A stretch of 64,000 bases of DNA from Streptomyces filipinensis. Its GTDB lineage: Bacteria; Actinomycetota; Actinomycetes; Streptomycetales; Streptomycetaceae. A program made the position numbers and the translations under genes. Every line of letters begins with the position of its first letter. Within the stretch, counting starts at the first letter, position 1. Location: contig NZ_BMTD01000006.1 of assembly GCF_014649495.1 (NCBI RefSeq), positions 310,001 to 374,000 of the forward strand, given 5' to 3'. The notes under the pieces are model-generated. The model made no database searches and was not told the origin of the DNA. It was given only the letters and a program-made list of their open reading frames with translations. Below are positions 8,872 through 15,984 of the stretch, in pieces.

Positions 8872-8991
8872 ACGGGGTCGTACCCGGCGACGATGCCCAG
8901 CCACCGGACACCTGATCCGCCATAACCCAACTCCGCATAAAATCCGCACGTCAGGGCTATCGCACCGCCGCCCCCAGAGGAGCCGTCCCTC

Positions 8992-10224
8992 ATGGCCGAA
9001 CCCCCCGCCTACCCCGTAGGCCTCCGCCTCCCCGGCCGCCGTGTGGTCGTCCTCGGCGGTGGCCAGGTCGCCCAGCGCCGCCTCCCCGCACTCATCGCGG
9101 CAGGCGCGGACATCGTCCTCGTGTCCCCCGAGGTCACCCCCTCCGTCGAGGCCATGGCGGACGCGGGCGAGATCGCCTGGGAGAGGCGGCCGTACGCCGA
9201 AGGCGACCTCGCCGAGGCCTGGTACGCCCTGATCGCCACCAGTGACCCCGAAGCCAACGCGCAGGCCTCCGCCGAAGCCGAGCGCCACCGCGTCTGGTGC
9301 GTCCGCTCCGACGACGCCGACCAGGCGACCGCCTGGACCCCCGCCACCGGCCACAGCGAGGGCGTCACCGTCGCCGTGCTCACCACGGACGCGCGCGGCC
9401 GCGACCCCCGCCACACCGCCGCCATCCGCGACGCGGTCGTCGAGGGCCTGCGCGACGGCACGCTGGTGGCACCCCACCACCGCACCCGCACCCCCGGCGT
9501 CGCCCTGGTCGGCGGCGGCCCCGGCGACCCGGACCTGATCACCGTCCGCGGCCGTCGGCTGCTCGCCGAGGCGGACGTCGTCATCGCCGACCGGCTCGGC
9601 CCGCGCGACCTGCTCGCCGAACTTCCGCCGCACGTCGAGGTGATCGACGCGGCGAAGATCCCCTACGGCCGGTACATGGCCCAGGAAGCCATCAACAACG
9701 CGCTCATCGAGCACGCCAAGCAGGGCAAGTCGGTGGTCCGGCTCAAGGGTGGCGACCCGTACGTCTTCGGCCGCGGCATGGAGGAGCTGCAGGCGCTCGC
9801 CGAGGCGGGCATCCCCTGCACGGTGGTGCCCGGCATCTCCAGCTCGATCTCGGTCCCGGGCGCGGCCGGTATCCCGGTCACCCACCGCGGGGTCGCCCAC
9901 GAGTTCACCGTCGTCAGCGGCCATGTCGCCCCCGACGACGAGCGCTCCCTGGTCGACTGGCCGTCGCTGGCCAAGCTCACCGGCACCCTCGTGATCCTGA
10001 TGGGCGTGGACAAGATCGGGAAGATCGCCGAGACGCTCGTCGCGCACGGCAAGTCGCCCGGGACCCCCGTCGCACTGGTCCAGGAGGGGACGACCGCCGC
10101 GCAGCGCCGGGTGGACGCAACCCTCGCCACCGTCGCGGAGACCGTGCGGGCCGCGGAAGTCAAGCCGCCGGCGGTCATCGTCATCGGCGAGGTCGTGAAG
10201 GTCGGCCCCGAGCCTGCCGCTTGA
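8992..10224 (+). CDS. cobA: Siroheme synthase-like fusion: precorrin-2 dehydrogenase plus uroporphyrinogen-III C-methyltransferase
   Basis: 410-aa CysG-like protein. Residues 8-150 form a Rossmann NAD domain (VVVLGGGQVAQRRL) that oxidises precorrin-2. Residues about 165-400 form the SUMT domain that methylates uroporphyrinogen III at C-2 and C-7 with SAM (motifs GGGPGDPDLITVRG and VRLKGGDPYVFGRG). It is shorter than E. coli CysG, mainly in the middle, so ferrochelatase activity is uncertain. The product feeds both siroheme and cobalamin, which fits its place after cobL and bluB-cobT. AGAGGAG lies 9 nt before the ATG. An AT-rich CATAAAAT box at 8936-8943 is a possible -10. Confidence 0.9.
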   Translation: MAEPPAYPVGLRLPGRRVVVLGGGQVAQRRLPALIAAGADIVLVSPEVTPSVEAMADAGEIAWERRPYAEGDLAEAWYALIATSDPEANAQASAEAERHRVWCVRSDDADQATAWTPATGHSEGVTVAVLTTDARGRDPRHTAAIRDAVVEGLRDGTLVAPHHRTRTPGVALVGGGPGDPDLITVRGRRLLAEADVVIADRLGPRDLLAELPPHVEVIDAAKIPYGRYMAQEAINNALIEHAKQGKSVVRLKGGDPYVFGRGMEELQALAEAGIPCTVVPGISSSISVPGAAGIPVTHRGVAHEFTVVSGHVAPDDERSLVDWPSLAKLTGTLVILMGVDKIGKIAETLVAHGKSPGTPVALVQEGTTAAQRRVDATLATVAETVRAAEVKPPAVIVIGEVVKVGPEPAA

Positions 10225-10285
10225 TCACGCGTAACCCGGGGTAACGCACCCGTACCCAGCCGTTGGCACCACACCCAGGACAAGG

Positions 10286-10291
10286 CAGTAT
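10286..10291 (+). promoter_or_regulatory. Candidate -10 of a leaderless trmH-family gene
   Basis: CAGTAT lies 6 nt before the GTG start codon at 10298 and no Shine-Dalgarno sequence is present. This is the arrangement typical of Streptomyces leaderless messages. Confidence 0.4.
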
Positions 10292-10297
10292 CACCCT

Positions 10298-11116
10298 GTG
10301 GCCGATCTCATCACCATCGAGGATCCCGACGACCCCCGCCTGCGTGACTACACGGGCCTGACCGACGTGGAGCTGCGCCGCAAGCGCGAACCCGCCGAGG
10401 GCCTGTTCATCGCCGAGGGCGAGAAGGTCATCCGCAGGGCCAAGGAAGCGGGCTACGAGATGCGCTCCATGCTGCTCTCGGCCAAGTGGATCGACGTCAT
10501 GCGCGATGTCATCGACGAACTCCCGGCCCCGGTCTACGCGGTGAGTCCCGACCTCGCCGAGCAGGTCACCGGCTACCACGTACACCGCGGCGCACTCGCC
10601 TCCATGCAGCGCAAGCCGCTGCCGACGGCCGCCGAGCTGCTCCGCTCGGCCCGCCGGGTCGTGGTCATGGAGTCGGTCAACGACCACACCAACATCGGCG
10701 CGATCTTCCGCTCGGCAGCCGCGCTCGGCATGGACGCGGTCCTGCTCTCGCCCGACTGCGCCGACCCGCTGTACCGCCGTAGCGTCAAGGTCTCCATGGG
10801 CGCGGTGTTCTCGGTGCCGTACGCCCGTCTGGAGAGCTGGCCCAAGGGCCTGGACTCGGTCCGTGAAGCCGGCTTCACGCTGCTCGCGCTCACCCCGGAC
10901 GACAAGGCCCGCTCCCTCGACGAGGCCGCCCCGCACCGGATGGACCGGGTGGCGCTGATGCTCGGCGCCGAGGGGGACGGACTGTCCACCCAGGCCCTGG
11001 TCGCCGCCGACGAATGGGTCCGCATCCCGATGGCCCACGGCGTGGACTCGCTCAACGTGGGCGCGGCCGCGGCGGTCGCCTTCTACGCGGTGGCCACCGG
11101 ACGCCCCCGCCCCTGA
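10298..11116 (+). CDS. SpoU/TrmH-family RNA 2'-O-methyltransferase
   Basis: 272-aa SPOUT-class methyltransferase that uses SAM to methylate ribose in tRNA or rRNA. The N-terminal substrate-binding region reads KREPAEGLFIAEGEKVI. The C-terminal knot carries the three family motifs: motif 1 NDHTNIGAIFRSAAALG near residue 127, motif 2 LMLGAEGDGLS near residue 222, and motif 3 VDSLNVGAAAAVAFY near residue 248. The exact target RNA is not evident. It converges on the kinase gene downstream, 69 bp away. Confidence 0.9.
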   Translation: MADLITIEDPDDPRLRDYTGLTDVELRRKREPAEGLFIAEGEKVIRRAKEAGYEMRSMLLSAKWIDVMRDVIDELPAPVYAVSPDLAEQVTGYHVHRGALASMQRKPLPTAAELLRSARRVVVMESVNDHTNIGAIFRSAAALGMDAVLLSPDCADPLYRRSVKVSMGAVFSVPYARLESWPKGLDSVREAGFTLLALTPDDKARSLDEAAPHRMDRVALMLGAEGDGLSTQALVAADEWVRIPMAHGVDSLNVGAAAAVAFYAVATGRPRP

Positions 11117-11185
11117 CCTCCGGCCGGCCCCGCCCTCCGCTGCCACCGGCTGCCTTCCGAGGCGTGAGCCCTGCCGACGGCCTCG

Positions 11186-12613
11186 TCAGTGGCCGAAGTC
11201 GCGGCTCAGCGTCGACTCCTGCTGGTCGGACACCGGCCGGCCGGCGTCCGACGGCCGGTACTTCGGCTGCGCGTTGTGCGGCCGCTGGTCGCCGATGTCA
11301 CCGAGCCCGCGTGCCGGACCCTGGCAGCCCTGCGCCACCGCGATGCCGAGCGCCACGAGCAGGGTCACCACCACGAACACGAAGAGCCGCTGGCGCAGCA
11401 GCCGGGGATTGGCCGGTCGCCGTCCGCCGCCCGGCGTACGCCGCGCCGGCCGCCCGGACCCGTTGCGCGCGGCCGGACGGTTCCCGCTGCCCGAGCGCCG
11501 GCCGCCGCCCCGTGGCGGCGGGGTCGGGCGCGCGGAGCCCGGCCGCACCGGGACACCCGTGCCGGTGCCGGTGCCGGTGCCGCGCGCGCCGCTGCCGCTC
11601 CGGGGGGCCGCTCCGCCGCGCGTCGGCACACCGCTCCGGGAGGGGGCGCCGCCGCGCGGCACGGGCGTGCCCGGGGGCGTGCGCCGCTGGGTGCGCTGGT
11701 GCTCGGCGTAGGTGTCGGCGAGCCGCCCGGTGGGCCGGTCCGCCTCCGCGGCGCGCGGCGCGGGCGGCCGCGCCTCGGCCATACCCTGTGCCTCACGCGC
11801 GGCGATCTCCTTGAGCCGCAGCGACAGCTGCAGCGTGCTGGGCCGTTCGTCGGGGTCCTTCGCCAGACAGGCCCTGACCAGCGGGGCGAGCGCGTCCGGT
11901 ACGCCGTGCAGCTGCGGCTCCTCGTGCACCACCCGGTACAGCATCACCTCGGAACTGCCCTGTCCGAAGGGCGAGTCGCCGGTGGAGGCGTAGGCGAGGG
12001 TCGCGCCCAGCGAGAAGACGTCCGTCGCGGGGGTGACGGCCGCGCCGCGCACCTGTTCGGGCGCGAGGAAGCCGGGGGAGCCGACCGCCGTGCCGACGTG
12101 GGTGAGCGTGGAGGCGCCGGTGGCCCAGGCGATGCCGAAGTCGATGATCCGCGGCCCCTTGGGGGACAGCAGGATGTTGGAGGGCTTGAGGTCCCGGTGG
12201 ACGACACCGGCCTCGTGCACGGCGACCAGCCCCTCCGACAGCGCCGCGCCGATCGACGCCGCGTCGGCCGCGACGAGGGGGCCCTCGTCGGCGACCTTGT
12301 CGTGCAGGGAGGGGCCTGGGACGTACTGCGTGGCGAACCAGGGCCGCTCCGCCTCCAGGTCCGCGGCGACCAGCCGGGCCGTGCAGCCACCCCTGATCCG
12401 CCGGGCCGCCGAGACCTCGCGGGCGAACCGCGACCGGAACTCCTGGTCCTCCGCGAGATCGGGCCGGATCACCTTCAGGGCGACCCGCTGCCCCTTCTTG
12501 TCGGAGCCGAGATAGACCACGCCCATCCCGCCCGCGCCGAGCCGTCGGTGAAGCCTGAACGAGCCGACGACGCGCGGGTCCTCGCGCCTCAGGCGCATCA
12601 TCGCCATGTTCAT
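11186..12613 (-). CDS. Membrane-anchored serine/threonine protein kinase
   Basis: 475-aa Hanks-type kinase. The kinase domain covers about residues 17-275: glycine loop LGAGGMGVVYLG, ATP lysine in VALKVI, catalytic HRDLKPSN, the magnesium triplet in IIDFGIAW and the LAPEQV activation-loop end. A Pro/Gly/Arg-rich linker of about 120 residues follows, then one membrane helix (LFVFVVVTLLVALGIAVA) near residue 415 and a short outside tail. There are no PASTA repeats, so the ligand is unknown. The ATG at 12613 is chosen because the kinase domain begins soon after; ATGs at 12607 and 12601 are alternatives. Confidence 0.92.
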   Translation of the reverse strand: MNMAMMRLRREDPRVVGSFRLHRRLGAGGMGVVYLGSDKKGQRVALKVIRPDLAEDQEFRSRFAREVSAARRIRGGCTARLVAADLEAERPWFATQYVPGPSLHDKVADEGPLVAADAASIGAALSEGLVAVHEAGVVHRDLKPSNILLSPKGPRIIDFGIAWATGASTLTHVGTAVGSPGFLAPEQVRGAAVTPATDVFSLGATLAYASTGDSPFGQGSSEVMLYRVVHEEPQLHGVPDALAPLVRACLAKDPDERPSTLQLSLRLKEIAAREAQGMAEARPPAPRAAEADRPTGRLADTYAEHQRTQRRTPPGTPVPRGGAPSRSGVPTRGGAAPRSGSGARGTGTGTGTGVPVRPGSARPTPPPRGGGRRSGSGNRPAARNGSGRPARRTPGGGRRPANPRLLRQRLFVFVVVTLLVALGIAVAQGCQGPARGLGDIGDQRPHNAQPKYRPSDAGRPVSDQQESTLSRDFGH

Positions 12614-12629
12614 CCCCGCTGCCCGGTCC

Positions 12630-12645
12630 CTGTGACGTGGCACAG
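12630..12645. promoter_or_regulatory. Inverted repeat upstream of the kinase gene
   Basis: CTGTG-N6-CACAG is a perfect 5-bp inverted repeat 17 bp before the kinase ATG. It looks like a regulator half-site pair, but its spacing (GTG-N6-CAC) is 2 bp shorter than a Crp site. Confidence 0.35.
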
Positions 12646-12929
12646 CTTACGTTTCCCCGGCCGCCTGCGCGCAGAGGCCGCGCCCTCCGGGACCGACGGA
12701 TTGTGCGGGCCGCCGGCACCAGGTGATACGCGGTCAGGAAGTCGTCACACGCGGGGGCTTTGGCCTGTCCGCGCCCTCAACCGATCACCGGTACAGGGGT
12801 GTTGGGGGCACCCGGCGGCAGGTGGTGCCGGTCCGCGCCCCCACCCGACGGACACTCCGGACCGGCGCGAGGCCCGGCCGCGGGACGCGGCGCCCCCCGG
12901 ACACACCGCATCCCCGCTCCCCGGCCGAA

Positions 12930-12943
12930 GTGATCGAAGTCAC
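12930..12943. promoter_or_regulatory. Candidate Crp-type operator
   Basis: GTGATCGAAGTCAC fits GTG-N6-GNCAC, the motif described for Streptomyces Crp, and is embedded in the longer inverted repeat AGTGA-N6-TCACT (12929-12944). It lies 275 bp before the small membrane protein gene and about 320 bp before the divergent kinase gene. Confidence 0.4.
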
Positions 12944-13217
12944 TCGTTCCGGCCCTGATGGACGCTTCGGAAATGACCGGACACAGCGGACGACCCCTCC
13001 GGGAAGACCCCGAGACGCGGACCCCCGTCTCCACCCAGGGGAGTACTTCCCAGGTCATGGCTCATCCTCCGGGAGGCCCGGCAATCGGTACGAGGGCATG
13101 ACGCCCGGCGCCCGCTCCGCGCCTAGATTTGAGGTCAAGCGGCGGGTGCAGCACTCGTCCCCCGAGGTCAGACGCCCGCCGCTGCCGACCACAACCGACA
13201 CGGTCAGGAGAGGGACC

Positions 13218-13394
13218 ATGGCCCACACGGCACCGCGACGCCCGGCGTTCGCACCGCGCCGCACGGGCCGTCGCCACCCGCTGGTGGCGACACTCATGGC
13301 CCTTCCCCTGGCGGCCCTGCTCCTGCTCGTCTTCGACGGCTGGGAGACGGTGGCCACACAGGCGTCGTCCGTGGGTGCGATGCTGGGGCGCTGA
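13218..13394 (+). CDS. Small single-pass membrane protein, 58 aa
   Basis: Short protein with a very basic proline-rich N-terminus (RRPAFAPRRTGRRHP), one hydrophobic helix (LMALPLAALLLLVF, residues about 26-40) and an acidic-aromatic turn DGWE. The AGGAGAGGG ribosome site at 13207-13214 fixes the ATG. The shape suggests a bitopic membrane peptide with its N-terminus inside. I do not recognise a function. A very strong hairpin follows. Confidence 0.75.
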   Translation: MAHTAPRRPAFAPRRTGRRHPLVATLMALPLAALLLLVFDGWETVATQASSVGAMLGR

Positions 13395-13480
13395 GCGGCG
13401 CCCCAGGCCCGGAAGAGCGGTCCGGGCGGGGACATCCATCCATGAAACCCCGTGGGGACGGGGGTGCGGCGGACGGCACA

Positions 13481-13514
13481 AATGCCGGCGCAGCTGGGGA
13501 GCTGCGCCGGCATT
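13481..13514. terminator. Strong bidirectional terminator
   Basis: AATGCCGGCGCAGCT and its exact complement form a 15-bp perfect stem closed by a GGGG loop, 86 bp after the 58-aa gene. It could stop transcription from both sides. Confidence 0.85.
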
Positions 13515-13556
13515 GCGCCGTTCACGGCATGCCGTGTGCTCCGCAGCGATCACCGG

Positions 13557-13913
13557 TCAGTGTGCCGTCGCCGCCCGTCCGCGGCTCCGCCATGGGCCGG
13601 TCGCGCACCGCCCCGCGTCCCCTGCGGGGCCACAGCCCCGCCGCCGGCGACGGCCGAGGTGCGTAAAGCACTCCCACCGTGCCGTGGCCTGCATCCGGCA
13701 GGGGCCCTCTCCCCTCCGCGGCTGCGGGCAGTCGTGCCGCTGGGGCGGCGCGGGTGGGCGTAGCGCCACCCCGTCGGCGCGGGCAAGCGAACCCGGCCCG
13801 TCGGGATGAGCGCCGGGCGCCAGGGCAACCCTGCCGGGCACGAGCACCACCAGCACCAGCGCCGCGCACCCGGCAAGGGGCAGCCCCCGCCCCCCGCCCC
13901 GACGTACGCTCAC
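13557..13913 (-). CDS. Possible small secreted or membrane-anchored protein (doubtful)
   Basis: A reverse-strand reading frame from a GTG at 13913 encodes 118 aa. It starts MSVRRGGGRG, then a hydrophobic core GCAALVLVVLVPG, like a Sec signal or anchor. The rest is Arg/Pro/Cys-rich without a domain I recognise. It would be divergent from the APH-like gene and end near the strong hairpin. GC at third positions is high, but that is also true of shadow frames here. Treat as tentative; the 427 bp at 13515-13941 otherwise hold nothing I can name. Confidence 0.25.
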   Translation of the reverse strand: MSVRRGGGRGLPLAGCAALVLVVLVPGRVALAPGAHPDGPGSLARADGVALRPPAPPQRHDCPQPRRGEGPCRMQATARWECFTHLGRRRRRGCGPAGDAGRCATGPWRSRGRAATAH

Positions 13914-13941
13914 CCCCACACCCCGACCACCGAGGCCCTCC

Positions 13942-14889
13942 TTGACCCTCCTCCCCGCTCTCACCGCACAGGCCAGAGCCGCCGCCCACCCGGCCCCCGG
14001 CGCGGCCCCCTGTGGCTGCGACGAACCCGCCACCCCCCTCGCCGACCGCCCGGACGCCACCGTCGTCCGGCACGCCGACACCGTCGCCAAGGCCCACGCC
14101 CCCGGTACCGACGCCGCCGAGCTGACCCTCCGCCTGGCCGTGGCCGCCCGCCTCCCGGACGTCCTCCTGCCCCCGCTCACCCCGGCCCCCGCCCCCCTGC
14201 AGGACCGGCTGGTGACCTTCTGGCCGTACGGCGCCCCCGTGGACCCCGACGACCCGGACGCGGCCCCCTGGGAGGCCACCGCCACCCTCCTCGCCCGCCT
14301 GCACCTGACCACCCCGCCCGACGGCCTGCCCCCGATGCGCGGCCCCGCCAAGGCGGCCCGCGCGGTCGCCCGGCTCCGGGCGGCCCTGCGCCCCGAGCCC
14401 CACCCCGCGGCCGATCCCGTCCTCGCCGCCTGGGCCGCCCTTCCCGCGTGGGCCCGCGCCGAGGCCCCCATGCCCGGCACCCCCGCCCTCTGCCACGGCG
14501 ACCTGCACCTCGGCCAGCTGGTCCGGTACCCGGCCCCGGGCGGCCCCTGGCGGCTGATCGACGTCGACGACCTGGGAACCGGCACCCCCGCCTGGGACCT
14601 CGCCCGCCCGGCCGCCTGGTATGCCTGCGGGCTGCTCCCGCCCGACGCGTGGACCCGCTTCCTCGGTGCGTACCAGCGCTCCGGCGGTCCCGCCGTACCC
14701 GCGTCCGGCGACCCCTGGCCCGCCCTGGACGTACCGGCCCGCGCGCTGACCGTGCAGACGGCCGCCCTCGCCCTGGTCAAGGCGCGCGCGGCCGGCCGCC
14801 CACTGGACGACGTGGAACGGGCAATCGTCGAGGCATGTGCCCGAATGGCCCCGATTTCACCCCAGTTGGCGTCCGCGGACAGGGATTAG
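13942..14889 (+). CDS. Aminoglycoside phosphotransferase-fold protein (APH family)
   Basis: 315-aa protein with the kinase-like APH fold. The catalytic loop CHGDLHLGQL (near residue 184) and the magnesium site LIDVDDLGTGTPAWDLA (near residue 204) are intact. The N-lobe lysine lies in VRHADTVAKAHAPG. Such proteins phosphorylate small hydroxylated molecules; the substrate is unknown and resistance should not be assumed. No ATG or GTG is available near the N-terminus, so a TTG start at 13942 is used. It is very alanine- and proline-rich. Confidence 0.75.
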   Translation: MTLLPALTAQARAAAHPAPGAAPCGCDEPATPLADRPDATVVRHADTVAKAHAPGTDAAELTLRLAVAARLPDVLLPPLTPAPAPLQDRLVTFWPYGAPVDPDDPDAAPWEATATLLARLHLTTPPDGLPPMRGPAKAARAVARLRAALRPEPHPAADPVLAAWAALPAWARAEAPMPGTPALCHGDLHLGQLVRYPAPGGPWRLIDVDDLGTGTPAWDLARPAAWYACGLLPPDAWTRFLGAYQRSGGPAVPASGDPWPALDVPARALTVQTAALALVKARAAGRPLDDVERAIVEACARMAPISPQLASADRD

Positions 14890-14969
14890 GCTGCAACCGA
14901 CCTGGGCCGGACGGAGTCTGTCCTGGGGAAACACGAAGCAGAACCGACCGGCGAGGAGTTGAGCCGAGC

Positions 14970-15275
14970 ATGCACTGTCCGAAGTGCCACGCCCCGATGA
15001 ACACGTACAACCGCAGCGGCGTCCAGATCGAGCAGTGCAGCGGCTGCCGGGGCGTCTTCCTGGACTACGGCGAGCTGGAGGCGCTGACCCAGCTGGAGGC
15101 CCAGTGGTCCAAGCCCGTCCCGCCGGCCCCGCCGGTCGCCCCGCAGGCCTACCCCGCCCCGCCCGCGCCCGCCTGGGGTGCCCCGCACGGCGGTCACCAC
15201 GGCGGCCACGGGCATCACGGTCACCATGGCCACCACGGTCACAAGAGCTGGGCCCACATGCTCTTCTCCAGCTGA
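14970..15275 (+). CDS. Zinc-ribbon (zf-TFIIB type) protein with histidine-rich tail
   Basis: 101 aa. The N-terminal ribbon is MHCPKCHAPMNTYNRSG followed by QCSGCRGVFLDYGELE; the two CxxC pairs (residues 3/6 and about 23/26) should hold zinc. A proline-rich spacer follows, then a tail with about 13 histidines in HGGH/HGHH repeats (residues about 71-91) that could bind further metal. The ATG is set by AGGAG 12 nt upstream. The family is annotated as transcription-factor-like; the true role is unknown. Confidence 0.85.
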   Translation: MHCPKCHAPMNTYNRSGVQIEQCSGCRGVFLDYGELEALTQLEAQWSKPVPPAPPVAPQAYPAPPAPAWGAPHGGHHGGHGHHGHHGHHGHKSWAHMLFSS

Positions 15276-15286
15276 GCCCACGAAGA

Positions 15287-15317
15287 AGCCCCCGGTCGCA
15301 CGAGGCGGCCGGGGGCT
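15287..15317. terminator. Terminator shared by the zinc-ribbon gene and the tRNA cluster
   Basis: AGCCCCCGG pairs with CCGGGGGCT, extended inward by a CGC/GCG stem and followed by CTTT on the plus strand. It lies between the zinc-ribbon stop and the last tRNA of the convergent cluster, so it probably serves both. Confidence 0.85.
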
Positions 15318-15327
15318 CTTTGCTGTG

Positions 15328-15399
15328 TGGACGATACTGGGATTGAACCAGTGACCTCTTCCGTGTCAGGGAAGCGCTCTCCCGCTGAGCTAATCGTCC
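15328..15399 (-). tRNA. tRNA-Val (GAC), copy 1
   Basis: On the minus strand a 72-nt cloverleaf has acceptor GGACGAT/ATCGTCC, D-arm GCTC..GAGC, anticodon stem CTTCC/GGAAG with loop CTGACAC (anticodon GAC) and T-arm GGTTCAATCCC. The 3' CCA is not encoded. It has the same sequence as copy 3. Confidence 0.95.
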
Positions 15400-15428
15400 G
15401 CGGGCTGTGACCCAGGGGCCACAGACAG

Positions 15429-15500
15429 TGCGCGATACTGGGATTGAACCAGTGACCTCTTCCGTGTCAGGGAAGCGCTCTCCCGCTGAGCTAATCGCGC
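15429..15500 (-). tRNA. tRNA-Val (GAC), copy 2
   Basis: Same body as its neighbours, but with acceptor stem GCGCGAT/ATCGCGC, a paired (compensated) change. Anticodon GAC, no encoded CCA. Confidence 0.95.
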
Positions 15501-15548
15501 GGGATGAGGATCTTCGAGAAGACCCGTGGATCTTACGAGAAGATCCAG

Positions 15549-15620
15549 TGGACGATACTGGGATTGAACCAGTGACCTCTTCCGTGTCAGGGAAGCGCTC
15601 TCCCGCTGAGCTAATCGTCC
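15549..15620 (-). tRNA. tRNA-Val (GAC), copy 3
   Basis: 72 nt, acceptor GGACGAT/ATCGTCC, anticodon GAC. It is the same as copy 1. It lies 1 bp from the CCA end of tRNA-Cys, so the cluster is probably one transcript running Gly-Cys-Val-Val-Val. Confidence 0.95.
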
Positions 15621-15621
15621 T

Positions 15622-15695
15622 TGGAGGTGGAGACGGGATTTGAACCCGTGTAGACGGCTTTGCAGGCCGTTGCCTCGCCTCTCGGCCACTCCACC
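15622..15695 (-). tRNA. tRNA-Cys (GCA)
   Basis: Acceptor GGTGGAG/CTCCACC, anticodon loop CTGCAAA (anticodon GCA), T-arm GGGTTCAAATCCC and discriminator T. The 3' CCA is encoded here, unlike in the other four tRNAs of the cluster. Confidence 0.95.
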
Positions 15696-15733
15696 AGGAG
15701 TGTAGGGGATCGGGATGACCCCTTCTTCCTTCG

Positions 15734-15806
15734 AGCGGACGACGAGGCTCGAACTCGCGACCTCAACCTTGGCAAGGTTGCGCTCTACCAACTGAGCTAC
15801 GTCCGC
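15734..15806 (-). tRNA. tRNA-Gly (GCC)
   Basis: 73-nt cloverleaf with acceptor GCGGACG/CGTCCGC, D-arm GCTC..GAGC, anticodon stem CAACC/GGTTG with loop TTGCCAA (anticodon GCC), and T-loop TTCGAGC. It is the first gene of the minus-strand tRNA transcript. Confidence 0.95.
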
Positions 15807-15971
15807 TTGTCGTTTCGGTCCGCTTCCGCGTCCCGGCGACGTGTTGAACTCTAGCGGATTCCCGGGCCAGTACAAAAACGCGTTTGCGCAGCGTGCTGCG
15901 GTGCCTCTCATGGACGACGTGGTCAGGGCCCCCTCGGGGTCATCCCGGGGCCACCTCTCGGACACCCGTCC

Positions 15972-15977
15972 TAGACT
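15972..15977 (+). promoter_or_regulatory. -10 box of leaderless pabB
   Basis: TAGACT lies 7 nt before the GTG at 15985, with no ribosome-binding site between. This decides the start codon against upstream ATGs at 15841 and 15910. Confidence 0.55.
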
Positions 15978-15984
15978 CGACCCC

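Larger units (their letters stand above)
12614..13217. other. 604-bp divergent intergenic region
   Basis: No gene is recognisable between the kinase and the 58-aa membrane protein. The region holds the inverted repeat at 12630-12645, a Crp-type site at 12930-12943, and a possible -10, TAGATT, at 13124-13129 for the downstream gene. The rest shows no structure I can assign. Confidence 0.6.

Noticed and set aside
5537..8938. Very long reverse-strand open frame (over 1100 codons) opposite the BluB-CobT gene
   Set aside because: The forward frame carries clear enzyme domains. The reverse frame is Gly/Arg/Leu-rich nonsense caused by strong GC codon bias.
12630..12645. Crp site before the kinase gene
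   Set aside because: CTGTG-N6-CACAG has GTG and CAC only 6 bp apart; the Crp motif needs 8. It is kept only as an unspecified inverted repeat.
13522..14508. Reverse-strand frame opposite the APH-like gene
   Set aside because: The forward strand has intact APH catalytic motifs. Only the last part of a neighbouring reverse frame (13557-13913) has any merit and is listed separately with low confidence.
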